Made by a program: the position numbers and the translations under genes. A stretch of 64,000 bases of DNA from Mycobacterium sp. PSTR-4-N (GTDB taxonomy: Bacteria > Actinomycetota > Actinomycetes > Mycobacteriales > Mycobacteriaceae): positions 248,001-312,000 of the forward strand of contig NZ_JAKRFN010000003.1 in assembly GCF_022348085.1 (NCBI RefSeq), read 5' to 3'. Positions 44,290-53,256 of the stretch are shown here, piece by piece. The notes under the pieces are model-generated. The model had not been told where the DNA came from. It ran no database searches and was given only the letters and a program-made list of their open reading frames with translations. Each line of letters begins with the position of its first letter. Position 1 is the first letter of the stretch.

Positions 44290-45090
44290 GTGGACGTGAA
44301 GACCCGGCGGGATCACATCGAGCAGCGGGTGCGCGCCGCCCGCGAGATCACCTACGCCGATCTGGCCACCGAATTCGACGTGTCGGAGATGACGATCCGT
44401 CGAGACGTCGAGGCCCTGGAGGCCAGCGGCGTGGTCCGTCGCGTCGTCGGCGGCGCGATCGCCCTGCAGGGCAAGGACACCGAGCCGTCGTTCGCCACGC
44501 GGATGGCCGACGCCGCCCAGGAGAAGATCCACATCGCCGACGTCGTCGCCGACCTGATCGGCGTGAACGAGACGCTCATCCTCGACTCGGGCAGCACCGC
44601 GCTGGCCGTCGCGAACTCGCTGCGCGGCCGTGGGCTCGGGCTGACCGTCGTGACGCCGAGCGTGCTGGCCGCGCTCGCCCTGGTCGATGAACCGGACACC
44701 ACCGTGGTGCTGACCGGCGGCGAATTGCGTTCCGGGGAACTGAGTTTGATCGGGGCCGCGGCCGAGGACACGCTGGCCAACTACAACTGCGACACCTACG
44801 TGATGGGCGTGGCCGGTATCGACGGCGAACGCGGGATCTCCGACTATCACCAGGCCGAGAGCCGGGTGAAGCAGGCGGCCAGCCGGCGCGCCGACCGGGT
44901 GATCGTCGCGGCCGACAAGTCGAAGCTCGGTCGCGTGACGTTCGTCAGCATCACCGCGCTCTCCAGCGTCGCGACCATCGTCAGCGACGGGCCGCCGGAC
45001 CACCCGGCGCTGGTCGCCGCCCGCGATGCGGGTGTCGAGGTGATCTGTGTCGGCGCCCACCGCGACTCCACGGCGGCGGAGGCTCGGTGA
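44290..45090 (+). CDS. DeoR/GlpR-family transcriptional regulator
   Basis: A 266-residue repressor with the N-terminal DeoR helix-turn-helix (ITYADLATEFDVSEMTIRRDVEALEASG at residues 20-47, VVRRVVGGA after it) and a C-terminal sugar-phosphate-sensing DeoRC domain (LDSGSTALAVANSL near 98, TGGELRSGELSLIG near 141, VAADKSKLGRV near 204). DeoR regulators usually respond to a phosphorylated intermediate of the pathway they control, here probably the product of the adjacent kinase. It overlaps the kinase by GTGA at 45087-45090. Confidence 0.93.
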   Translation: MDVKTRRDHIEQRVRAAREITYADLATEFDVSEMTIRRDVEALEASGVVRRVVGGAIALQGKDTEPSFATRMADAAQEKIHIADVVADLIGVNETLILDSGSTALAVANSLRGRGLGLTVVTPSVLAALALVDEPDTTVVLTGGELRSGELSLIGAAAEDTLANYNCDTYVMGVAGIDGERGISDYHQAESRVKQAASRRADRVIVAADKSKLGRVTFVSITALSSVATIVSDGPPDHPALVAARDAGVEVICVGAHRDSTAAEAR

Positions 45091-46568
45091 CCCGCTACAC
45101 CGTCGGCATCGACATCGGCACCACCGGCACCAAGACCGTGCTGCTGGACACCGAGCGCGGCATCGTCGCGACCGCCACGCGCGAGACCGCCCTGCACTCC
45201 CCCGCCCCCGGGTACGCCGAAGCCGACACCGGCCAGTGGCAGCGCAACGTCGTCGAATCGATACGCGAAGTGCTACAGGCTGCCGACGCCCCGGCCGAGC
45301 AGGTGGGTGCGCTGGCAACCTCCGGCATGGTGCCCGCGGTGGTTCCCGTAGACGACGCGGGACAGCCGCTGCGCAGGGCCATCCTGCAGAACGACGCCCG
45401 CGCGCACCGCGAAGTGGCCGACCTCGCCACCGCACTCGCCGACACCGACCTGGTGCACCTCACCGGGTCCGCCGTGACCCAGCAGTCGGTGGCCCCGACG
45501 ACGGTGTGGCTGCGCGATCACGAACCCGAGATCTCCTCTCGCGTGGCGCATTGGGTCGGCTCCTACGACTGGGTGCTGATGGCGCTGGGCGCGCCCGTGC
45601 ACGTCGAAGAGAACTGGGCGATCGAATCGGGGCTGTTCACCCTCGACGGGCAGCTCGCCGAGATGGTGCTCACCGCAGCGAAACTCGAGCCCGCGACGCT
45701 GCCCCGGGTACACCGTCCCGGCACCCAGGTCGGCGAACTCAGCCGGGCCGCCGCCGAGGCCACCGGGTTGCGGGCGGGCACCCCTCTGGTGGTCGGCGGC
45801 GCCGACCACGTGCTGTCGGCGTTCGCGGCGGGCGTCAACGGTCCCGGGGACGCCCTGGTGAAACTCGGTGGCGCGGGCGACATCCTGGTCGCCAGCGACA
45901 CACCCGTCGTCGACGAACGCCTCTATCTCGACGCCCACCCGGTCCCGGGACACTGGCTGCCCAACGGATGCATGGCCACCAGCGGCAGCCTGATCCGCTG
46001 GTTCCAGTCGCTGGTCGGCGGTGCAACACTGACCGATCTCGACGACGAGGCGGCACGGCAACCGCCAGCCGAGATTCTCTGCCTCCCCTATTTTCTCGGC
46101 GAGAAGAGCCCGCTGCACGACCCCGATCTACGCGGAGTGTTCGCCGGCATGCATCTCGGCCACGGCCGTGCCGACATGTATCGCGCCGTGCTGGAGGCGA
46201 TCGCCTTCGGCTTCCGCCACCACGTGGACGTCTTCGCCGAGACCGGCATCCCGCTGAGTCGCGTGATGATCACCAACGGCGGCTCGAAATCCACGCTGTG
46301 GAAGCAGATCCACGCCGACATCCTCGGTATGGAGATGAATCCGGTGCGCGGGCACCCGGGAGCATCGCTGGGTGCCGCGGTGATCGCGGCCATCGGCGTG
46401 GGCGCCCTCGACGACTGGGCCGACACGGCACGCTTCATCACCGTCGACGAGCCGTACGTCCCCGACCCGGCTCGCACCGAGCGCTACGACTCCGCCTATG
46501 CGACATGGCGCGAGCTCGGTGACGCGGTGGCCCCGATCTCGCACGCACTGGCACGCACCACCCGATGA
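45087..46568 (+). CDS. FGGY-family carbohydrate kinase
   Basis: A 493-residue sugar or polyol kinase. N-terminal phosphate-1 loop DIGTTGTK at residues 9-16, FGGY_N domain to about 245 with the catalytic Asp240 in VVGGADHVLSAF, and a C-terminal FGGY domain with LKLGGAGDIL-like VKLGGAGDILVA and ITNGGSKSTLWKQIHADILG. It is closest in style to xylulokinase/gluconokinase-type members, but the substrate is not fixed by these motifs. It probably phosphorylates the compound imported by the following ABC transporter. Confidence 0.92.
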   Translation: MTRYTVGIDIGTTGTKTVLLDTERGIVATATRETALHSPAPGYAEADTGQWQRNVVESIREVLQAADAPAEQVGALATSGMVPAVVPVDDAGQPLRRAILQNDARAHREVADLATALADTDLVHLTGSAVTQQSVAPTTVWLRDHEPEISSRVAHWVGSYDWVLMALGAPVHVEENWAIESGLFTLDGQLAEMVLTAAKLEPATLPRVHRPGTQVGELSRAAAEATGLRAGTPLVVGGADHVLSAFAAGVNGPGDALVKLGGAGDILVASDTPVVDERLYLDAHPVPGHWLPNGCMATSGSLIRWFQSLVGGATLTDLDDEAARQPPAEILCLPYFLGEKSPLHDPDLRGVFAGMHLGHGRADMYRAVLEAIAFGFRHHVDVFAETGIPLSRVMITNGGSKSTLWKQIHADILGMEMNPVRGHPGASLGAAVIAAIGVGALDDWADTARFITVDEPYVPDPARTERYDSAYATWRELGDAVAPISHALARTTR

Positions 46569-46582
46569 AAGGAGCACTACAC

Positions 46583-47905
46583 ATGAGAATCACGCCCTGG
46601 GCCCCCCGGCGGCGGTGGCGCACCGCACGCTCCGCCGCCGTCGCACTGCTCGCCGTTCTCGCCCTCGTGCTCTCCGCATGCGCGGGTAGCGGCGGCCCCG
46701 AACAGTCACAGGCCACCGGCACCGGCGAGGTGGCAAAGGACACCTCGGGGACCGTGCGCATCCTCATGGAGAACGTGCCCGACACCGACATCGTGAAATC
46801 GATGGTCGCCGACTTCAACAAGAGCTTCCCCGACATCACAGTCGACATCGAGTCACTGACCTACGACCAGATGCGTGACAAGCTGGTGTCCTCGTTCCAG
46901 TCGTCGACACCGAATTACGACCTGATCGTCGTCGACAACCCGTGGATGGTCGACTTCGCCAACGCGAAGTTCCTGCAGCCGCTCGACGCGCGCATCGACA
47001 GCACCCCGGACTACGACGCCGCCGACTTCTTCAAGCCCCTGACCGACATCACCACCGTCGACGGGGTGCGCTACGGCGTGCCGTTCTACAACTACGCGCT
47101 CGGATACCTGTACAACGCCGACGATCTCGCGGCCGCCAACCAGCAGGTGCCCACCAACCTCGACCAGCTCGTCAGCGTCAGCAAGGCACTCAAGACCCCC
47201 GAGCACGCCGGGATCGCGATGCAACCGCAGCGCGGCTACAAGATCTTCGAAGAGTGGGGCAACTGGCTGTTCGCCGCGGGCGGCTCCATCTACGACGCCG
47301 ACGGCAAGGTCACGCTGAACACCCCGGAGGCCAAGCGCGCACTCGAGGCCTACATCGACACCTACCGGAGCGCGGCACCGCCGAACAGCCTGAACTGGAG
47401 CATGGACGAGGCGCAGCGTTCGGTGTCGGCCAACCAGTCGGCCTCGATGATCAACTACAACTGGCAGCTGCCCGCGATCAACGAACCCGGCTCCGGACCC
47501 GCCGCCGGCAAGGTCAAGCTGGCCCCCATCCCGGGCGGCAAGCAGGTGCTGGGTTCGTGGAGCTGGGCAATCCCGGCCAACTCCGCGAGCTCCGACGCGG
47601 CATGGGCCTTCGCGTCGTGGATCACCGCCAAGCCGAACGACGTCACCCGCGTCGAGAAGGGTGGTGCGGCGATCCGCAAGAGCACGCTCGCCGATCCTGC
47701 TGTGCTGCAGGGCAAATTCGGTGCGGACTACTACAAGACGGTCGAGCAGCTGCTGGCGAACTCGGCACCGTTGAGCCAAGGGCCCAGCGGTGAGGAGATG
47801 ATCCAGGCGGTGGGCACCGAGCTCAACGAGGCGGTGGCCGGCACCAAGAGCGTCGACGACGCGCTGGCCGCAGCGCAGGCCGCCGCGGAGAAGATCCAGA
47901 GCTAG
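46583..47905 (+). CDS. Sugar ABC transporter substrate-binding lipoprotein (CUT1 type)
   Basis: A 440-residue extracellular solute-binding protein family 1 member. A basic N-terminus, a hydrophobic core (ARSAAVALLAVLALVLSAC) and the lipobox LSAC with Cys33 show export and lipid anchoring. The mature part begins SGTVRILMENVPDTDIVK and contains FASWITAKP and PIPGGKQVLGSWSWAI, typical of oligosaccharide/polyol binders. ATG 46583 is chosen because AAAGGAG precedes it; an ATG at 46565 lacks a ribosome site and overlaps the kinase stop. Confidence 0.94.
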   Translation: MRITPWAPRRRWRTARSAAVALLAVLALVLSACAGSGGPEQSQATGTGEVAKDTSGTVRILMENVPDTDIVKSMVADFNKSFPDITVDIESLTYDQMRDKLVSSFQSSTPNYDLIVVDNPWMVDFANAKFLQPLDARIDSTPDYDAADFFKPLTDITTVDGVRYGVPFYNYALGYLYNADDLAAANQQVPTNLDQLVSVSKALKTPEHAGIAMQPQRGYKIFEEWGNWLFAAGGSIYDADGKVTLNTPEAKRALEAYIDTYRSAAPPNSLNWSMDEAQRSVSANQSASMINYNWQLPAINEPGSGPAAGKVKLAPIPGGKQVLGSWSWAIPANSASSDAAWAFASWITAKPNDVTRVEKGGAAIRKSTLADPAVLQGKFGADYYKTVEQLLANSAPLSQGPSGEEMIQAVGTELNEAVAGTKSVDDALAAAQAAAEKIQS

Positions 47906-47958
47906 CCGCGGCCCGAGAACCGGAAGCCGACCACCCCACGAAAGGAGCGCAGACCGCC

Positions 47959-48822
47959 ATGAAATTCGCCCATGGCATGGTCACCCCCCTCGTCGCCCTT
48001 TTCGTCGGGGTGGTCGGTTTCCCCCTCGGCTACGCCGCGTACCTGTCGGTCACCGATTACAAGCTCACCGACCGGGGCGCGCCGAGCATCGTCGGTGCCG
48101 ACAACTACGCCGCCACATTCGGTGACACCGCGTTCTGGCACTCGTTCGGCACCACCGCCCTGTTCGTCGCGGTGGCCGTCGGTATGGAGCTGATTCTCGG
48201 TCTGGCGATCGCGCTGGCGCTGCAGAAGCAGCGCTGGGCAAAGGATCTCACGCGGTCGATGCTGCTGGCCCCGATGTTCATCACGCCCATCGCGGTCGGA
48301 CTCACCTTCCGTTTCCTGCTCAACGACCAGCTCGGCGCGATCCCGGAGCTGCTGCGCGGGCTCGGCATCTCCTACGACTTCTTCGGGCCCGGCCGGGCGC
48401 TGTTCACGATCGCGTTCATCGACGTCTGGCAGTGGACGCCGTTCATGGTGCTGTTGCTGCTCGCCGGCCTCGAATCGATTCCGCGCGAACCGATGGACGC
48501 CGCGCGGGTCGACGGTGCGAGCGCCTTCTACGTGCTGCGGCGGGTGACGCTGCCGCTGCTGACACCGGTGCTGGTGGTGGCGATCCTGCTGCGCTGCCTG
48601 GATGCGATGAAGGTGTTCGAGTACGTGTTCGCGACCACCCGCGGCGGCCCGGGCACCGAAACGGAGACGTTGCAGTACTTCATCTACCAGACCGGGATCC
48701 AGTTCTTCCGCCTCGGTTCCGCGTCGTCGATGGCGTTCGTCGTGCTGGTGGTGGTGCTGGCCGTCATCGTGGTGGCATTCCGCCGGATGGACCGGGCACG
48801 AGAGGGGACCCCGACCCGATGA
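47959..48822 (+). CDS. Sugar ABC transporter permease (MalF/UgpA type)
   Basis: A 287-residue inner-membrane permease with six predicted helices and the cytoplasmic EAA loop EPMDAARVDGASAFYVLRRVTLPLL near residue 176, which contacts the ATPase. AAAGGAG lies upstream of the ATG. It overlaps the second permease by ATGA. Confidence 0.94.
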   Translation: MKFAHGMVTPLVALFVGVVGFPLGYAAYLSVTDYKLTDRGAPSIVGADNYAATFGDTAFWHSFGTTALFVAVAVGMELILGLAIALALQKQRWAKDLTRSMLLAPMFITPIAVGLTFRFLLNDQLGAIPELLRGLGISYDFFGPGRALFTIAFIDVWQWTPFMVLLLLAGLESIPREPMDAARVDGASAFYVLRRVTLPLLTPVLVVAILLRCLDAMKVFEYVFATTRGGPGTETETLQYFIYQTGIQFFRLGSASSMAFVVLVVVLAVIVVAFRRMDRAREGTPTR

Positions 48823-49634
48823 GCCGCTTCTCGATTCTCGGGGTGCTGCGGGTCGCACTTCTGTGGGCGGCCGGCATCACGGTCGCGTTCCCGCTGGTGT
48901 GGATCGCCCTGGCCAGCGTGAAAACGCCTGCGCAGCTCGACCATCCGTTCCTGCTGACGTTCACCCCGACGCTGGCGAGCTGGCACAACGTGCTGGACTC
49001 GGGCATCCTCGGCGCAGCCGGCCGCAGCGCACTGGTGGCCGGGGTGACCGTCGGCATCAGCGTCGTGGTCGGCAGCATGGGCGCCTACGCCATCGCCAGG
49101 TTTCGCGCCGGCGGCACGCTGACCCGGTTCGGGATGCTCGCCGCCCAGGTGCTGCCCCCGGCGGTGCTGGTGTTCCCGTTCCTGACCATGGCGTATGCGC
49201 TCCGGCTGACCGACACCCTGGTGCCGGTGATCTTCGCGCACCTCAGTTTCGTTCTCCCCGTGGTCACCTGGTTCCTGATCGGGTTCTTCGAGGCGGTGCC
49301 ACGGTCTCTGGAGGAGCAAGCACAGGTCGACGGCTTCACCCGCTTCGCCGCGTTCCGGCTGGTGGTGCTCCCCCAAGTGCTGCCCGGCATCGGCGCCTCG
49401 GCGATCTTCGGGTTCACCCTGTCGTGGAACGACCTGTTCTACGGCCTGATCCTGGCGCCGGGCAAGGCGGCGATCCTGCCGGTGGCGATCGCCGGCTTCA
49501 ACACGTTCCGCGGAGTTCAGATCGGCTCGATGAGCGCGGCGATCCTGATCGCGGTGATTCCCGTCGTCGTGGCGAGCTTCTTCATCCAGCGCAGGTTGGT
49601 GCAGGGCATCAGCGGCGGCGCGGTGAAGTTCTAG
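48819..49634 (+). CDS. Sugar ABC transporter permease (MalG/UgpE type)
   Basis: A 271-residue permease with six helices and the EAA loop RSLEEQAQVDGFTRFAAFRLVVLPQVLPG near residue 162. The C-terminal half shows FTLSWNDLFYGLILAPG, typical of MalG partners. The ATG at 48819 overlaps the first permease stop; the frame is open far upstream in another reading of that gene, which is discarded. It is followed 10 bp later by the ATPase. Confidence 0.94.
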   Translation: MSRFSILGVLRVALLWAAGITVAFPLVWIALASVKTPAQLDHPFLLTFTPTLASWHNVLDSGILGAAGRSALVAGVTVGISVVVGSMGAYAIARFRAGGTLTRFGMLAAQVLPPAVLVFPFLTMAYALRLTDTLVPVIFAHLSFVLPVVTWFLIGFFEAVPRSLEEQAQVDGFTRFAAFRLVVLPQVLPGIGASAIFGFTLSWNDLFYGLILAPGKAAILPVAIAGFNTFRGVQIGSMSAAILIAVIPVVVASFFIQRRLVQGISGGAVKF

Positions 49635-49644
49635 GAAGGCATCT

Positions 49645-50706
49645 ATGGCGCACGTCCGCTTCTCCGGCGTCACCAAGGCGTACGGAAACACCTCGGTGGT
49701 CAGCGATCTCGACCTCGAGCTGCCCGACGGCTCGTTCACCGTGCTGGTCGGCCCCTCAGGCTGCGGCAAGTCGACGTCGCTGCGCATGCTCGCGGGACTG
49801 GAGACCGTCACCTCGGGCACCATCACGATCGGTGACCGCGACGTCACCCATCTGCAGCCACGCGATCGCGACATCGCCATGGTGTTCCAGAATTACGCGC
49901 TCTACCCGCACCTGACGGTCGCCGAGAACATCGCGTTCCCCCTGCGGGCCACCCGCACACCCCGGCGCGAAGCGCTCTCACGTGCCGGCGAGATCGCCGA
50001 ATCACTCGGCTTGGAAAAGCTGTTGTCGCGCAAGCCCAAAGACCTCAGCGGCGGCCAACAGCAGCGGGTCGCGATCGGCCGGGCCATCATCCGCGAGCCG
50101 TCGGTGTTCCTGTTCGACGAGCCACTGTCCAATCTCGACGCCAAGCTTCGGGTGGAGACCAGGACCGAACTCCTGCAGATCCAGCGGCGGCTGGGAATCA
50201 CCTCGGTGTACGTGACCCACGACCAGGAAGAGGCGATGACACTCTCGGACCGGATGGTGGTGATGCGCGACGGCCACATCGCGCAGCAGGGACCGCCGCA
50301 GGAGGTCTACGCCCGCCCGGCCGACACCTTCGTCGCCACGTTCGTCGGCAGCCCGAAGATGAACCTGTTCGACGGCGAGTTCCGAGGCCGAGACTTCCAG
50401 CTGGCCAACGGTTTCGCACTGAGCACCGACCGGACCGGCGGCGCCGGCCCGGTGCGCCTCGGGGTACGGCCCGACGATCTGCAGCTCGCCCCCGTCACAG
50501 GCGAGGACGGTGCGGCCCGGGTCACGCTGATCGAGAACCTGGGCCCTCGGGCCATCGTCTCGATCGACCTGCGTGGCACCGAGATCACCGCCGTCGTCGA
50601 GGGTCCCGCGCTGGCGGGCATCACCGAGGGCACCCCGGTCGCGCTGTCCGTGCGCCCCGGTGCCACCCACCTTTTCGACGCCGCCAGCGGGCAGCGATCC
50701 GCGTAG
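49645..50706 (+). CDS. Sugar ABC transporter ATP-binding protein (UgpC/MsiK/MalK type)
   Basis: A 353-residue ATPase: Walker A GPSGCGKST at 36-44, Q-loop FQNYALYPHLTV, signature LSGGQQQRVAIGRA near 133, Walker B VFLFDEPLSNLDAKLR and the H-loop VTHDQEEA. The C-terminal third (from about 240) is a TOBE/MalK-type regulatory domain. A dedicated ATPase in the operon means this importer need not share the multi-sugar ATPase found elsewhere in actinobacteria. Confidence 0.95.
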   Translation: MAHVRFSGVTKAYGNTSVVSDLDLELPDGSFTVLVGPSGCGKSTSLRMLAGLETVTSGTITIGDRDVTHLQPRDRDIAMVFQNYALYPHLTVAENIAFPLRATRTPRREALSRAGEIAESLGLEKLLSRKPKDLSGGQQQRVAIGRAIIREPSVFLFDEPLSNLDAKLRVETRTELLQIQRRLGITSVYVTHDQEEAMTLSDRMVVMRDGHIAQQGPPQEVYARPADTFVATFVGSPKMNLFDGEFRGRDFQLANGFALSTDRTGGAGPVRLGVRPDDLQLAPVTGEDGAARVTLIENLGPRAIVSIDLRGTEITAVVEGPALAGITEGTPVALSVRPGATHLFDAASGQRSA

Positions 50707-50730
50707 AACACGAGAGGAACACAACACCTG

Positions 50731-51501
50731 ATGAGCAGAACCGTCGTGGTGACCGGCGCAGGCTCGGGCATCGGCCGCGCGATCGCCCGTGAACTGGCCC
50801 ACCGAGATTGGCGGGTGGTCGTCACCGATCTGGACGCTGACGCCGCCGCCGGCGTGGTCGCCGAGCTGCCGAACGCCGGCGCCGGACACGAAGCCGCCGC
50901 GCTCGACGTGACCGATGCGGCCGCCGCGTCCGCACTGGCCGCCGACGTGGCCGCACGTCTCGGCCTGCACGCCTGGGTGAGCAACGCCGGAATCTCGTTC
51001 ATGCACCGCTTCCTCGACGCACCCGTCGAGCGCTACGACCAAACGATGGCGGTGAACCTCAAGGGCGTGTTCGTCTGCGGCCAGGCCGCCGCGCGGGAGA
51101 TGGTGCGCGCCGGCGTGGCCGGCGCGATCGTCAACACCGCGTCCATGGCGGGCAAACAGGGTCGCGTGCCGTACCTGTCGGATTACGTGGCCTCGAAATT
51201 CGGCGTCGTCGGTCTCACCCAGGCGATGGCCTACGAACTCGGCGAGCACGGCATCACCGTCAACTGCGTGTGCCCCGGTTATGTCGAAACGCCCATGCAG
51301 TCACGGGAATTGGAGTGGGAAGCGGAATTGCGCCGCACCACCCCCGACGGTGTACGCGACATGATGCTCGCCGACACCCCGCTGGGCAGGCTCGAACAAC
51401 CCGAGGACGTCGCCCGTGCAGTCGCGTTCCTGCTCTCCGACGACGCCCGGTTCATCACCGGGGAAGCGCTCGCCGTCAACGGCGGCGCCTACATGGACTG
51501 A
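50731..51501 (+). CDS. Short-chain dehydrogenase/reductase
   Basis: A 256-residue classical SDR: cofactor loop TGAGSGIG at 8-15, acidic VTDLDAD (Asp33 region suggests NAD rather than NADP), NAG at 85-87 and the catalytic Ser138-Tyr152-Lys156. The tail PLGRLEQPEDVARAVAFLLSDDARFITGEALAVNGG is typical of polyol/sugar-alcohol dehydrogenases. It probably oxidises a sugar or polyol, possibly before phosphorylation by the kinase; the exact step is unknown. Confidence 0.93.
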   Translation: MSRTVVVTGAGSGIGRAIARELAHRDWRVVVTDLDADAAAGVVAELPNAGAGHEAAALDVTDAAAASALAADVAARLGLHAWVSNAGISFMHRFLDAPVERYDQTMAVNLKGVFVCGQAAAREMVRAGVAGAIVNTASMAGKQGRVPYLSDYVASKFGVVGLTQAMAYELGEHGITVNCVCPGYVETPMQSRELEWEAELRRTTPDGVRDMMLADTPLGRLEQPEDVARAVAFLLSDDARFITGEALAVNGGAYMD

Positions 51502-51545
51502 GACCCCTACCCCCTGAGCTGTTCTCCAACAGAAAGGCACTTTTC

Positions 51546-52367
51546 GTGACCACCACCTGGCTCGACGAGGTTTTCGGCGTCCGCAAGCCCGTCATCGCCA
51601 TGCTGCACTTGTCCGCCCTGCCCGGGGATCCCGGCTACGACTCGGCAGGCGGCATCGCCGCGGTGCTCGAGCGGGCCCGCACCGAACTCGACGCGCTGCA
51701 GGGCGGCGGTGTCGACGGGATCATGATCAGCAACGAGTTCAGCCTGCCGTATCTGACGAAGACCGAACCGATCACCGCGATCACGATGGCACGCATCATC
51801 GGGGAACTGCTGCCCGACATCAGCGTGCCCTACGGGGTGAACGTGCTGTGGGACGGTCGCGCGTCGATCGACCTCGCGGTCGCGACCGGTGCGTCGTTCG
51901 TGCGGGAGATCTTCACCGGCGTCTACGCCAGCGATTTCGGCCTGTGGGACACCAACGTCGGCGAGGTCGCGCGGCACCGGGCCCGTGTCGGCGGCGCCGG
52001 GGTCAAGCTGCTGTTCAACATCGTCCCGGAATCGGCGCAATACCTCGCCGATCGGGATCTGGCCGCGATCACCCGCACCACGGTGTTCGCCACGTTGCCC
52101 GACGCGATCTGCGTCTCGGGCGCCACCGCCGGCTCACCGACCGACACCGAGGCGCTCAAGGTGGTCAAGGACGCCGCCGGTGCCGTACCGGTGTTCGTCA
52201 ACACCGGGGTGCGGGCCAACAACGTCGCGAGCCAGCTCGCCGTCGCCGATGGCGCCGTCGTCGGCACCTATTTCAAGAAGGACGGCGTGTTCGAGAACCC
52301 GGCCGAGAAGTCGCGAGTGGAAGAACTCATGGCCGCCGCCAAGGAGTTCCGGCAGGCCCAGCGGTGA
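51546..52367 (+). CDS. BtpA/SgcQ-family TIM-barrel protein
   Basis: A 273-residue BtpA-family (PF03437) protein: KPVIAMLHLSALPGDPGY near residue 14, GGVDGIMISNEFSLPY near 53, YGVNVLWDGRASIDLA near 99, SFVREIFTGVYASDFGLWD, and the phosphate-binding-like end VFVNTGVRANNVASQL with ADGAVVGTYFKKDG. Named after a cyanobacterial photosystem I biogenesis factor, but members in heterotrophs such as E. coli SgcQ sit in sugar operons and no enzymatic reaction is established to my knowledge. The GTG at 51546 is preceded by AAAGG. GTGA overlap with the cupin gene. Confidence 0.9.
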   Translation: MTTTWLDEVFGVRKPVIAMLHLSALPGDPGYDSAGGIAAVLERARTELDALQGGGVDGIMISNEFSLPYLTKTEPITAITMARIIGELLPDISVPYGVNVLWDGRASIDLAVATGASFVREIFTGVYASDFGLWDTNVGEVARHRARVGGAGVKLLFNIVPESAQYLADRDLAAITRTTVFATLPDAICVSGATAGSPTDTEALKVVKDAAGAVPVFVNTGVRANNVASQLAVADGAVVGTYFKKDGVFENPAEKSRVEELMAAAKEFRQAQR

Positions 52368-52708
52368 CCGCGCTGGCGCCCAACGGTGCACTGCGCGCCG
52401 CGCACGTGCCGGTCGAACTCACCGACGTGTCGGCCGACCAGAGCGTGGCCGGGCAACCGCAGACCGGCAGCGTCGAGCTCGGCACGCTCGGAGGGGTCGA
52501 GGTCGGCATCTGGGAGATGACCGAGGGCGTCATGACCGACGTCGAGAGCGACGAGATCTTCGTCGTTCTGTCGGGCCGTGCCACCGTGGAGTTCGCCGAC
52601 GGCGCAGCGCCGTTGACGCTCGTGGCCGGTGACGTGGTGCGGCTGGCCGAGGGGACGCGGACCACGTGGACCGTGACGGAGCGGCTGCGCAAGGTCTACC
52701 TCACCTGA
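52364..52708 (+). CDS. Small cupin-domain protein (cupin_3/DUF861 type)
   Basis: A 114-residue single cupin. GVEVGIWEMTEGVMTDVESDEIFVVLSGRATVEF near residue 44 keeps the Glu residues of cupin motif 1 but replaces the usual His pair with Asp/Glu. GDVVRLAEGTRTTWTVTERLRKVYLT resembles the (S)-ureidoglycine aminohydrolase-like group. Possibly a sugar isomerase, lactonase or ligand-binding accessory to the BtpA protein. GTG 52364 overlaps the btpA-like stop. Its own stop overlaps the convergent HxlR gene by 8 bp. Confidence 0.85.
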   Translation: MTALAPNGALRAAHVPVELTDVSADQSVAGQPQTGSVELGTLGGVEVGIWEMTEGVMTDVESDEIFVVLSGRATVEFADGAAPLTLVAGDVVRLAEGTRTTWTVTERLRKVYLT

Positions 52709-53162
52709 GCGCCACGCCCAGCTCGTCTGGGGGCACCACATGCCCGTTCTCGCAGACGATATCGACGCTCGCCTGCGCCCCGCACCCGAGGTGGCGCAGG
52801 CGCAGCGACGGATCGCCCAGGTGCTTGCGGCCCCACTCGAACATCGCCCACACCACCGGCATGAACTCCACCCCGGCCTCGGTGAGCACGTACTCGTCGC
52901 GGACCCGCTGCCCCGGTTCACGGTACGGCTGCTTGGTCAGCAGGCCCGCGTCGACGAGCTCGGAGAGTCGGGCCGAGGTGGCCGCCTTGGTGATACCGAC
53001 CCGGCGTGCGAAGTCGTCGAAGCGGGTCGTGCCGTAGGACGCCTCCCGCATGATCAGCATCGCCGACTTGGTGCCCACCAGCCCCATCGTCTTCTCGATC
53101 GGGCATTTGCCGATCGCCGACCACGCGTCGCGGTCGGCCAACGGCCCCTGCAGCACTGTCAT
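52701..53162 (-). CDS. HxlR-family transcriptional regulator
   Basis: A 153-residue regulator with a winged-helix HxlR domain: CPIEKTMGLVGTKSAMLIMREA near residue 20, the recognition segment TRFDDFARRVGITKAATSARLSELVDAGLL, and wing YREPGQRVRDEYVLTEAG. A C-terminal zinc-like pair in LGCGAQASVDIVCENGH is common in the longer HxlR proteins. ATG 53162 is chosen because AGGAG lies 10 bp upstream; a GTG three codons earlier would be too close to it. Divergent from the thiolase gene with inverted repeats between them. Confidence 0.9.
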   Translation of the reverse strand: MTVLQGPLADRDAWSAIGKCPIEKTMGLVGTKSAMLIMREASYGTTRFDDFARRVGITKAATSARLSELVDAGLLTKQPYREPGQRVRDEYVLTEAGVEFMPVVWAMFEWGRKHLGDPSLRLRHLGCGAQASVDIVCENGHVVPPDELGVALR

Positions 53163-53196
53163 GCAGATCACTCTCCTGCTGGGTTGTTGTGGGTGA

Positions 53197-53235
53197 ACTC
53201 AGCTGTTACATCTGAGTATAGAAGGCAGTACTCAG
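53197..53235. promoter_or_regulatory. Overlapping inverted repeats in the hxlR-thiolase intergenic region
   Basis: ACTCAG (53197-53202) pairs with CTGAGT (53212-53217), and TGAGTA (53213-53218) pairs with TACTCA (53229-53234). The shared TGAGT/ACTCA half-site thus occurs three times at regular spacing across the divergent promoters. TATAGA at 53217-53222 may be a -10 for the thiolase gene. Binding by the adjacent HxlR regulator is inferred. Confidence 0.6.
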
Positions 53236-53256
53236 AGTCGAGTCTCAGGAGGACAC

